Shown: piece after piece, positions 6,607 to 12,144 of the stretch | Layout of the letters: every line of letters begins with the position of its first letter | Numbering within the stretch: the stretch's first letter is position 1 | Assembly: GCA_964434235.1 (NCBI GenBank) | Contig: CAYSUN010000036.1 | Span: forward strand, 1 to 12,144 | Length of the DNA stretch: 12,144 nucleotides | Direction: 5' to 3' | DNA from: JABMRF01 sp964434235 | GTDB taxonomy: Bacteria > Patescibacteriota > Patescibacteriia > UBA11705 > JABHMO01 | Made by a program: the position numbers and the translations under genes | Notes under the pieces: generated by a model | What the model saw: only the letters and a program-made list of their open reading frames with translations | What the model was told of the DNA's origin: nothing | Database searches by the model: none

Positions 6607-7146
6607 TTAGTCTATATCTTTTGCAATGAAAACAATCATAGACACCATAAAAGAAAAAATTATCGTTGATACAAAAACCGCTAAAGCAACATTGGCTGGT
6701 TCTGGATATAAGCCACTAGCTACACTAGCAAACAAAACACCAACAATTGGACAACCGAAAAAGATAAAAGCTGGTAATTGATAAATTGTTATGTTGATAT
6801 ACCCTTGTTCGTCGAGAAACCAGAGCAAACCGCCTAAAATGATTGACAATAATACCAAAGTAATACTTAAAGCAATACCAAATGAATTTTTAGCAAAATG
6901 GAACGGACTTGGAACACCATTTCTTTGTGAAAGCTTTTTATTATCCCTAAATTCTTCTGAATCTACTTGATCAACTTCGCTAGGATCAACAGTTGAATTT
7001 TCTAATTCTCTAATTTCCTGTTCCAGTTTTTGTTTTTCTTTTTGCAAATCAAATAACTCTTTATCATTTTCATTGGAAATTGCGTTAAATGGAAAAAATG
7101 TAAATAAGACAAAAGTTAAACAGGTTGCAATTTGTAATATTTTCAT
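6607..7146 (-). CDS. Signal-bearing coiled-coil membrane protein, 179 aa, unknown
   Basis: The order of parts is clear even though the family is not. A signal peptide or first anchor covers 1-23 (basic start, hydrophobic core, NAIS end). Next is a short charged coiled coil at 27-50 with heptad-like LEQEIRELEN, then an acidic linker (51-75) and three membrane segments at about 90-110, 123-145 and 152-175. This places the coiled coil outside the cytoplasm if the signal is cleaved. The start is fixed by GGAG four to eight bases ahead, embedded in the end of the upstream gene, whose TGA is only three bases away. The two genes are thus co-transcribed and probably coupled, and may form one envelope complex. 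The linker reads SEVDQVDSEE; no enzyme motif is visible. Confidence 0.82.
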   Translation of the reverse strand: MKILQIATCLTFVLFTFFPFNAISNENDKELFDLQKEKQKLEQEIRELENSTVDPSEVDQVDSEEFRDNKKLSQRNGVPSPFHFAKNSFGIALSITLVLLSIILGGLLWFLDEQGYINITIYQLPAFIFFGCPIVGVLFASVASGLYPEPANVALAVFVSTIIFSFMVSMIVFIAKDID

Positions 7147-7149
7147 TGT

Positions 7150-8325
7150 TCACTCCAATTCATATTTCAAAATGTGGCCATTTGCATCCTTGCCCTGTAA
7201 TATTATTTGATAATTGGCAAAACTGCCATATATTGCAAAACGGCTAATATCAATCACAGAATAATTGTCACGAAAATTACCATATCTGTAGCTTGAATTT
7301 TCTTGAATGACTATTGGTGCTGGTAATACCCACTCATATACTAAAGGTTCTCTTTGTTTGGCACTGGCTAGTGATTCATCACGGTTGTTAAGCTTCCAAA
7401 CCTTGAGAGTTGCCTTGTCTAATTGTGCACTCACTCCATGAGTTTCTTCAAAATAAAAACTTATACTTGCCTTTCTGCTCCAGGAATGGAGATCAAACTT
7501 AATTCGATAGAATCTAACATTTGAGACTTTTGCTTTTTGATGCTTTAGTGAATTTTTATGTTGTTTTAATGTCACGACTTCTTTTTTTAATTTTAGCATT
7601 TCTATTCTTTTTCTTTCAGAATGATTTATTTCCTCAATTCTATGTCTTTCTTTTTCAGACTCTTCCCCAACAACTTCTTTGATAAGTGGTTTCAGCTTGC
7701 CACCATAAGGACAAAATCCCGTTAGAATGTAAAAATGAATTTTATCACTTGCATCATAACAATAATAAAACAATGTGCGTCCTGATTCTGGACTAATAAA
7801 ACCTTGCGCAACAGTTTCAATATTTACTTCCAAGTTTTCATTTGGATCATAATGCTTTTCTAGTGCGTAACGTTCAACTTGAGCGTCATTACACTTTTCA
7901 GCTTGATGACCATAATCATCATAAAAAGGGCTGTCGTAAACTTGAACTCTGCCTGTAACATAATTATTTGTACAATACTTACGCTCACCAGTAATTGGGT
8001 GAACAATAGCATCTTTCGACACAGTATACATTATAAAAGCGTGTGAAATATATAATCCTAACAAAAGTCCAAGACCAATTATTCTTTTGGTTTTATCTCT
8101 TTTCAAGAAAAAATGAAAAACCGTAATGTAAAGACCGATACCAACAACAAGGGCAATTGCTTTAGCTAAATAGATGTTAATTCCATAACCAAGGATCTCT
8201 TTCAATACATATGGATATAAAAGCAAAAAGCCAAACACTGGAGACAACTGAATCAAGCCAAAGATCAAAAAGATTGCCAAACCGATCAACATCAAACCTA
8301 ACGTTATTCTAGTCATTTTTTTCAT
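7150..8325 (-). CDS. Membrane-anchored protein with two TG-type modules and C-terminal beta domain, 391 aa
   Basis: Three membrane segments open the protein (about 6-27, 51-74, 81-101). Two similar short modules follow: HPITGERKYC (109-118) and SPESGRTLFYYC (178-189), each followed by an aromatic/Asp stretch and a second Cys (145; 205 in GFCPYGGKLKP). Comparable P-x-[TS]-G aromatic modules occur in uncharacterised Patescibacteria surface proteins as I remember them; that link is unverified. A basic coiled coil (222-265) leads to a beta-rich end (268-391) with many aromatics. The four cysteines in paired positions suggest disulfides or a metal site. Start at 8325 is backed by AGGAGG (8331-8336) five bases upstream. 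The gene ends in TGA, three bases before the next start. It is first in a two-gene envelope operon. Confidence 0.82.
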   Translation of the reverse strand: MKKMTRITLGLMLIGLAIFLIFGLIQLSPVFGFLLLYPYVLKEILGYGINIYLAKAIALVVGIGLYITVFHFFLKRDKTKRIIGLGLLLGLYISHAFIMYTVSKDAIVHPITGERKYCTNNYVTGRVQVYDSPFYDDYGHQAEKCNDAQVERYALEKHYDPNENLEVNIETVAQGFISPESGRTLFYYCYDASDKIHFYILTGFCPYGGKLKPLIKEVVGEESEKERHRIEEINHSERKRIEMLKLKKEVVTLKQHKNSLKHQKAKVSNVRFYRIKFDLHSWSRKASISFYFEETHGVSAQLDKATLKVWKLNNRDESLASAKQREPLVYEWVLPAPIVIQENSSYRYGNFRDNYSVIDISRFAIYGSFANYQIILQGKDANGHILKYELE

Positions 8326-8373
8326 GACAACCTCCTATGGGTTAATTTTTAACGAACCTTCTGAATAATTGAT

Positions 8374-8400
8374 ATTATAACAAACATTAAAAAAGAGCAA
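8374..8400 (-). promoter_or_regulatory. Proximal promoter of the envelope operon
   Basis: On the minus strand TATAAT (8374-8379, perfect) with a TGT extension (8380-8382). The best -35 is TTGCTC (8395-8400) at a short 15-base spacing, so the extended -10 probably carries the promoter. The leader would be about 42 bases. Confidence 0.65.
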
Positions 8401-8418
8401 GACTTGGATTTAATCTAT

Positions 8419-8446
8419 TTTATAGCATGTCTACTAAAATAAACAA
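8419..8446 (-). promoter_or_regulatory. Possible distal promoter of the envelope operon
   Basis: TGC followed by TATAAA (8419-8424, 5 of 6), with TTGTTT (8441-8446, 4 of 6) 16 bases upstream. It would be in tandem with the promoter at 8374-8400 and directly next to the inverted repeat at 8467-8502. Confidence 0.5.
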
Positions 8447-8466
8447 TTTTATTCTTGTGATAAACA

Positions 8467-8502
8467 TAATAAACATGGAAAACTAATTTTGCATGTTTAT
8501 TA
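8467..8502. repeat. Perfect 11-bp inverted repeat, possible operator
   Basis: TAATAAACATG (8467-8477) and CATGTTTATTA (8492-8502) are exact complements around a 14-base AT-rich loop. There is no T-tract or gene end here, so it is not a terminator. The left arm is preceded by a related direct copy, TAAACAT (8461-8467). Its position just upstream of the distal -35 fits a binding site for a dimeric regulator. Confidence 0.5.
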
Positions 8503-8553
8503 AATTTATAAACTTTAATTAAAAATATTTCTTTTTTTATCATATCGAAGAAA

Positions 8554-8578
8554 AAGAACCAGTGTTTTACTGGTTCTT
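8554..8578 (-). terminator. Terminator of the 140-aa gene
   Basis: AAGAACCAGT (8554-8563) pairs perfectly with ACTGGTTCTT (8569-8578). On the minus strand a TTTTTCTTC tail follows. It begins 11 bases after the stop codon at 8589. Confidence 0.88.
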
Positions 8579-8588
8579 CGTGACTTAA

Positions 8589-9011
8589 CTACGGGTAGCG
8601 AATCCGGTCGATTGCGCTCTGAATCTCAAAGCGAGCATTTTGCAAAAGGTCCTGCAGATTCCAATCAATCAGCTTCGGCTCGTACAGATTGAAGAGTGGT
8701 ACGAGCGGTTCGGGCTTGGGACAAATCAGCAGGGTTGTCCAGGGCGGTTCGGGCTCGAAAACTGGAATTTTAATGACAGGCTTTGGGCGCCATGCTGTGT
8801 CAACATCACACCAGTCCTTGTAAGGCTGGTACGGGATATTTGGCTTGTACGTCATACAATCAAGCTCAAATGCACTAAACCTCATCGGGCGTTCCAATAA
8901 ACCATTGTCATAAATTCTTTCCATCGGGTTGCAAGAATAATTCAACTCGCGCATAGCATTAAATTCAGGGCTTCCGGGAATCCCGGGCATTCCAAATCCG
9001 TCTCCTAGCAT
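8589..9011 (-). CDS. Proline- and aromatic-rich small protein, 140 aa, unknown
   Basis: No family recognised. The protein starts with a Gly/Pro-rich stretch (GDGFGMPGIPGSPEF, 3-17). It has many Pro, Trp and Tyr residues through the middle (KPNIPYQPYKDWCDVDTAWR, about 70-89; PVFEPEPPW further on) and only ends in a likely helix (about 115-138). Four cysteines are scattered, not in pairs. There is no signal peptide. The ATG at 9011 is chosen because AAAGGAGAT (9016-9024) lies six bases upstream. The frame stays open for another 44 codons upstream, using a TTG at 9113 as the only alternative start; that part also looks protein-like. Composition is far more GC-rich than the neighbours at 1964-8325. 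A terminator follows, and another terminator (9196-9218) separates it from the three genes upstream, so it needs its own promoter, which I could not find. Confidence 0.7.
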   Translation of the reverse strand: MLGDGFGMPGIPGSPEFNAMRELNYSCNPMERIYDNGLLERPMRFSAFELDCMTYKPNIPYQPYKDWCDVDTAWRPKPVIKIPVFEPEPPWTTLLICPKPEPLVPLFNLYEPKLIDWNLQDLLQNARFEIQSAIDRIRYP

Positions 9012-9043
9012 GACAATCTCCTTTGTCGTTGTGAAACCGTCGA

Positions 9044-9076
9044 TGATCAAGAAAAATACATTATTAATCTTGATCA
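9044..9076. repeat. 9-bp inverted repeat upstream of the 140-aa gene
   Basis: TGATCAAGA (9044-9052) and TCTTGATCA (9068-9076) are exact complements around a 15-base AT-rich loop. It lies 33-65 bases before the chosen ATG at 9011, inside the open upstream extension. It could be an operator or mRNA leader structure if translation starts at 9011. Confidence 0.45.
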
Positions 9077-9195
9077 GAAAGTCTGGCTTTGCATCTTCTA
9101 ACCAAGTCGGCAATGAGGCTAAAACAGTATTCTTCCAGGCAGGTTAAGTGGAGGTCTCAAAACGAGGAATTCTAGGAATTGGTTACATTGAATAA

Positions 9196-9218
9196 ATGGG
9201 AACACTTGCCGTTCCCAT
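9196..9218 (-). terminator. Terminator after the three-gene small-protein unit
   Basis: ATGGGAAC (9196-9203) pairs perfectly with GTTCCCAT (9211-9218), loop of seven. On the minus strand the stem starts about ten bases after the stop at 9229 and is followed by TTATTCAATG. The tail is short, so termination may be partial. Confidence 0.65.
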
Positions 9219-9228
9219 GTGTTTGTGT

Positions 9229-9438
9229 CTAGAACTGATCAAAACCGTAAGGTCGACGAGTCGGCAGGTTGTCAGAATTAACAACATTTCCAAATCCACG
9301 ATCAAACGCATCCTGACGGATACCAAGATCGTTCAGTGCTTCACGCTCACCTGCATGCACTGCCTGGTGGGTAAACCAATCCATCGGCGTTCCCGGAACA
9401 TCGGTCAAACGATCTGCATGATGCCCTAAACCGTTCAT
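9229..9438 (-). CDS. Small hydrophilic protein, 69 aa, His/Asp-rich, unknown
   Basis: I know no family for it. It is strongly hydrophilic, with four histidines clustered at HH (6-7), TH (23-24) and VHAGERE (27-33), and many Asp, Arg and Gly residues. There is no cysteine, signal peptide or membrane segment. The start is very well supported: AGGAGG (9445-9450) lies six bases upstream of the ATG, and the previous gene stops only 15 bases ahead. It is the third gene of a tight unit (10005, 9663, 9438) with a terminator right after it. DNA composition is near half G+C here. The size, the strong ribosome site and the position suggest an abundant small protein or a member of a small complex, but no activity is readable. 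Confidence 0.72.
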   Translation of the reverse strand: MNGLGHHADRLTDVPGTPMDWFTHQAVHAGEREALNDLGIRQDAFDRGFGNVVNSDNLPTRRPYGFDQF

Positions 9439-9453
9439 AACTAACCTCCTAGG

Positions 9454-9663
9454 TTAATTGGCCACTTCACCATGAAGTGGATTAAAAAGATCGTGAATCT
9501 CCAGGCTGAAATTGCCATCTCCGATGAGAACAGGTTCCAGCGGTATGCGAGTAGTAACGACAAAGTCACTTTCCTTGGGTCCGAACGGGTGGATGTGAGT
9601 GTCTCCGCCACCGACAAGAGGAATAGAGCTGGTGCCAATGAAATTCTTTTCGAACTGTTCCAT
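9454..9663 (-). CDS. Small protein, 69 aa, unknown
   Basis: An unrecognised protein of the same length as its downstream neighbour but not similar to it. It has a Gly-rich turn (VGGGDTHIHPFGP, 17-29) with a histidine pair (23, 25), then an alternating hydrophobic stretch (33-58) that looks like beta strands. It lacks cysteine and has no signal or membrane segment. The ATG at 9663 has AAAGGA (9671-9676) seven bases upstream. The gap to the preceding gene is 39 bases with no hairpin, so the two are on one transcript; 15 bases separate it from the next gene. A longer-looking overlapping frame on the same strand (9441-9638) has no ribosome site and is rejected. The G/D/H-rich turn could hold a metal, but that is only a possibility. 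Confidence 0.7.
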   Translation of the reverse strand: MEQFEKNFIGTSSIPLVGGGDTHIHPFGPKESDFVVTTRIPLEPVLIGDGNFSLEIHDLFNPLHGEVAN

Positions 9664-9702
9664 AACTTTTTCCTTTGAAAGTTTGTGGTTTATTACAATT
9701 TC

Positions 9703-10005
9703 TTAACCATTAAGATATTGTAAGTCTAAGAAAAAGTTCCTAAAGCACTTACAAATAAACGAATGGCAAAGCGGACACCACATAGGATCTAAAGGCCTTG
9801 GTTCCCACGGTAGTTTTTCATTAAAACCACACATGCAATAAACCTGTCCACACAGAAAACAGTGACGTTCATGAATCGGAAATCCGTTCGGATGACATGA
9901 GCAATGGTGGTTTCCACAAAACGGACAGCCATTGCTATAAGGTGGAGTAAAGGTGGGTCGATCGAGATAAGTCAGACCATAATAACTAGGAGTGTCGATA
10001 TACAT
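9703..10005 (-). CDS. Triple CxxC-x4-CxC repeat protein, 100 aa, probable metal binder
   Basis: Three exact copies of C-x2-C-x4-C-x-C make up the middle: Cys27/30/35/37, Cys49/52/57/59 and Cys77/80/85/87. All twelve cysteines of the protein are in these copies. Each unit supplies four thiols, the right number for one Zn2+, as in a short zinc ribbon or knuckle. The spacer between units is Pro/His/Arg-rich. The N-terminus is Tyr/Pro-rich (MYIDTPSYYG) and the end is hydrophobic (FRNFFLDLQYL, 88-98). There is no signal peptide, so it probably acts in the cytoplasm. The ATG at 10005 is chosen over an in-frame start seven codons earlier because AAAGGAG (10012-10018) is six bases ahead. First gene of the small-protein unit. 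A DNA/RNA-binding or metal-storage role is conceivable; the family is unknown to me. Confidence 0.8.
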   Translation of the reverse strand: MYIDTPSYYGLTYLDRPTFTPPYSNGCPFCGNHHCSCHPNGFPIHERHCFLCGQVYCMCGFNEKLPWEPRPLDPMWCPLCHSFICKCFRNFFLDLQYLNG

Positions 10006-10119
10006 TTTGATCTCCTTTGGTTGCAAAGAACTATTAATTTAATGAAACTTTTTAATAAGGAATTGTACTCATTTACTTTTCAATTTTATATATGTTTTGT
10101 AAAAGTATGAGTAACTTGG

Positions 10120-10172
10120 GTTGACTATCATCCAGCAAATGCTGTAAGCAAAATGTTAGATTGATTGTCAAC
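10120..10172. repeat. Imperfect 11-bp inverted repeat with inner hairpin, intergenic
   Basis: GTTGACTATCA (10120-10130) and TGATTGTCAAC (10162-10172) are complementary at 10 of 11 positions; between them lies a smaller stem, CAGCA/TGCTG (10133-10144). Each arm holds a TTGACW, like a -35 box, one on each strand. On the minus strand TTGACA (10166-10171) could start a promoter for the small-protein unit, but no good -10 stands at 17 bases. A weaker alternative is TATAAA at 10085-10090. The 275-base gap (10006-10280) shows no gene. Confidence 0.5.
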
Positions 10173-10221
10173 TGCAATATATCGTTTATTCGAAATGAAA
10201 AATACTGAAAAATTTAAGAAA

Positions 10222-10256
10222 AACAAAGTATCCGCTAAATTTGCGGATACTTTGTT
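10222..10256 (-). terminator. Terminator of the large kinase-like gene
   Basis: AACAAAGTATCCGC (10222-10235) pairs perfectly over 14 bp with GCGGATACTTTGTT (10243-10256), loop TAAATTT. On the minus strand TTTTCTTAAATTTTTC follows. It shares the ATCCGC/GCGGAT or CCGC/GCGG core with the terminators at 1911-1950 and 3717-3743. Confidence 0.9.
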
Positions 10257-10280
10257 CTGTGTGTGTTTAATTCTTTACAA

Positions 10281-12144
10281 TTATATATGATCAATAATTC
10301 CAATTTTTAAATCCCTAGGTTCAAATTCTACATAAAAATCCATCAATTTCCCTGATATTTTTACTCCTAAAGACTTATTTATCTTTGCTTTTATAAGTTT
10401 ATCAAGTGGTGTGATTATTTTTCCTTGAAGTTCATTTCGATATTTTGCATAATTTGACTTTGGCAAATTTTTATTTTCAACAACTTTACCACCATTATCA
10501 AGTAAACACTCAATAAACTCAATTGTAGATACTTGTGAAGGTAATTCTTTTGAATTTACTTTTTCTCCAGCAACATAAATTTTATTATCAATTTTGTCTA
10601 ATAATAAATCAAACTCGCTAAAATTTATGCCGTCTTTACCAACAATTTTATTGTCTTTACCATTTGAGTCCCATGTTCCTAATCGCCAACCCGCTTTGTC
10701 AACAAATTCTGAATAAATGTCTTGTGACATAAATTGTTCAACTCGAAGTCCGTCTTCTCCCCAACCATCACGCCAAGAAACAAAATCAATATGAACATCT
10801 TCATTATGTGATTTTTTTATTTCATCAACTGCTCTAAAAATGCCATTGCGAAATTTTTGAGTTTGATTAAAAGCAAAAATATTACCATCCATTTTTCCCC
10901 AGTACAAAGCTCTAATACCTATATCAACTCCATTTTTCTTCGCATAATAAGTCAGTTTACTAAATATTGTTTGTAAATTTACTGATGGCAATCCTTCAAA
11001 AACACCATTAATATTCATTAAAATAGTTAAATTTTCCAAAAATTTGTAGCTTGAATGTTTTGAAAGTTTATTTTTATATAGATCAATCATACACATCATT
11101 AAAACTACTAATTGATATGTTTGTCCTACTGCGTATTCATGCCAATATTTACCATCTAATTCCATATCTTGGAGAAAAGGTGGTAATCTTTTTGAAGTAA
11201 GATCCACTTTATCTTGAAAAATTTTTTTTACATCATCACGAATTTCATCAAATTTTGGCAATAAACTTTTATGTACATATTCAACAATCATCGGAGCATC
11301 TTTTACTGATCCAGGATGAATGCTAACCACGTCTAGAGGAAAACAACCTTCAACATCAACCAATTCTTCAAGTCTAAATCCCCATATTCTTAAATCATCA
11401 AGCTTATCTATATTGTCTAAGAAATAAGGTTTTAAATCTTTAAAGGGTTTTTTTTCACTACCAGCTCTTTCTTCGGTAAAATATATTAGAGGAGTTTTTG
11501 AATTAACAATAGCAGAAAAAGCACTAGTGCCGGCTACTCCACCATGCATTTTTAAAGCAAGAGATTTTGTTGTATCATATTGAAGTTCTCGGAATAGTTT
11601 TTCTAATTCACCCGTTTGATTAATAACATCCATTGATTTCAATGTTGGAATTTTACGCATTTCATCAACTGTGCATTTCCTAAAATATAAATAAACAGCA
11701 GCCATGGTGATTGATTCAAAGCTAGAATCCGTTCCCTTCATTTCTTCACCTTCAAATAAGTAATTAATCTGAATACCAGAGAAGTCTTGATCCATTTTTT
11801 TCTGAATTAATTTTTTAACAAAAGGAATCGATTTCTCAAAATACTCTTGCACATGTGCGCCTGTTTCAAAAAAGTTTTCATCTTTTGTTGAATATTCTAA
11901 AACTTGCCCCATTTCAATTGTTTGTTTTTTGTCTATTTTTTTTATACCAACATAAGTTTTTATTGGTAATTTTAGACGAATTAAAGGTGAACCAACGCGC
12001 CACATAATACCTGGCGATAAACTGAAAGAAAAAGAAGACGACATAACAATATCATTGTCAGCAAAAAATTTCTCATATACTTGTGGATGTTTTTTTTGTA
12101 AATGACAAAAAAGTAGTATATCACTATTTTTTTCATATGAAATT
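10281..12144 (-). CDS. Divergent GHMP-kinase-like protein with extra C-terminal domain (partial, 5' end outside window)
   Basis: The frame has no stop between 12044 and the edge, so the true start lies outside; at least 620 residues exist. The ATG at 12044 is probably internal, and positions here count from it. The first 190 residues resemble GHMP kinases (galactokinase, mevalonate kinase): SPGIMWRVGS (10-19) at the place of the APGR motif, GTDSSFESITMAAVYLY (104-120) at the ATP-binding GLGSSAA loop, and MHGGVAGTSA (166-175) at the HGxxSGxDA site. The ATP loop lacks the normal Gly-Ser run, so activity is doubtful. Residues 200-500 are not recognised; a Trp/Gly-rich part with DGWGED stands at 426-431. 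The end (504-587) is a compact charged domain with LPKSNYAKYRNELQGKI (527-543), possibly a winged helix. Family assignment is tentative; the coding frame is sure. Confidence 0.6.
   Translation of the reverse strand, partial: ISYEKNSDILLFCHLQKKHPQVYEKFFADNDIVMSSSFSFSLSPGIMWRVGSPLIRLKLPIKTYVGIKKIDKKQTIEMGQVLEYSTKDENFFETGAHVQEYFEKSIPFVKKLIQKKMDQDFSGIQINYLFEGEEMKGTDSSFESITMAAVYLYFRKCTVDEMRKIPTLKSMDVINQTGELEKLFRELQYDTTKSLALKMHGGVAGTSAFSAIVNSKTPLIYFTEERAGSEKKPFKDLKPYFLDNIDKLDDLRIWGFRLEELVDVEGCFPLDVVSIHPGSVKDAPMIVEYVHKSLLPKFDEIRDDVKKIFQDKVDLTSKRLPPFLQDMELDGKYWHEYAVGQTYQLVVLMMCMIDLYKNKLSKHSSYKFLENLTILMNINGVFEGLPSVNLQTIFSKLTYYAKKNGVDIGIRALYWGKMDGNIFAFNQTQKFRNGIFRAVDEIKKSHNEDVHIDFVSWRDGWGEDGLRVEQFMSQDIYSEFVDKAGWRLGTWDSNGKDNKIVGKDGINFSEFDLLLDKIDNKIYVAGEKVNSKELPSQVSTIEFIECLLDNGGKVVENKNLPKSNYAKYRNELQGKIITPLDKLIKAKINKSLGVKISGKLMDFYVEFEPRDLKIGIIDHI

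Noticed and set aside
9196..9429. 77-residue plus-strand frame with several cysteines
   Set aside because: It starts inside the terminator hairpin and is antisense to a gene with AGGAGG at the right distance; it has no ribosome site of its own.
9441..9638. 65-residue minus-strand frame overlapping the gene at 9454-9663
   Set aside because: It lies in another frame of the same strand and has no ribosome site, whereas the frame starting at 9663 has AAAGGA at seven bases and leaves a normal gap to the next gene.
8467..10172. Inverted repeats around the GC-rich block as ends of a transposon
   Set aside because: The repeats at 8467-8502, 9044-9076 and 10120-10172 are unlike each other, no direct target duplication is visible and there is no transposase or integrase gene.
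1..12144. CRISPR array, tRNA, rRNA or phage structural genes
   Set aside because: No regularly spaced repeats, no cloverleaf or CCA end and no conserved rRNA stretch were seen on either strand; none of the proteins shows phage capsid, tail or terminase motifs.

Overview
The window reads as part of a small, AT-rich bacterial genome of the Candidate Phyla Radiation (Patescibacteria) kind. That placement is an inference from general features: tight head-to-tail gene blocks, several membrane proteins of no recognisable family, a CcdA-type protein with no cytochrome genes nearby, and a mix of genes with strong Shine-Dalgarno (SD) sites and genes with none. Stops are mostly TAA, with TGA ending the gene at 7150-8325, so UGA acts as a stop here. 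Almost everything lies on the minus strand; only one gene, a cold-shock protein, runs on the plus strand.

Layout from left to right. 1-91 holds two terminator hairpins. 92-1322 is a two-gene minus-strand unit (an inositol-monophosphatase-family phosphatase followed by an overlapping small unknown gene) with a near-consensus promoter. 1583-1950 is a self-contained cold-shock gene with its own promoter, a foldable 5' leader and an 18-bp bidirectional terminator. 1964-3668 is a single 539-residue membrane protein gene with a good promoter. 3717-6099 is a three-gene operon: a DUF389 membrane protein with an unusual six-cysteine tail, a small CxxC protein and a CcdA-like thiol-disulfide carrier. 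6116-6565 is a small four-helix membrane protein with the same promoter motif. 6574-8446 is a two-gene membrane/envelope operon with tandem promoters and a perfect inverted repeat upstream.

The most unusual part is 8589-10005. Four short genes, each preceded by a clear SD, lie in DNA much richer in G+C than the surroundings (31 of 60 bases at 9301-9360 against 11 of 60 at 3361-3420, counted by hand). None belongs to a family I recognise. The first in the row carries three exact copies of a C-x2-C-x4-C-x-C motif and is probably a metal-binding protein. Terminators close the block and strong inverted repeats lie around and inside it. This is the best candidate for something undescribed.

The right end (10281 to the edge) is a large open reading frame that continues past the window. 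Its visible part looks like a very divergent GHMP-type small-molecule kinase with an extra C-terminal domain that may be a winged helix.

The clearest functional grouping is the DUF389/CxxC/CcdA operon, where the CcdA homologue suggests that the cysteines of its neighbours are redox-active or disulfide-bonded. The other groupings rest on position only. I see no CRISPR array, rRNA, tRNA, transposase or phage structural gene.
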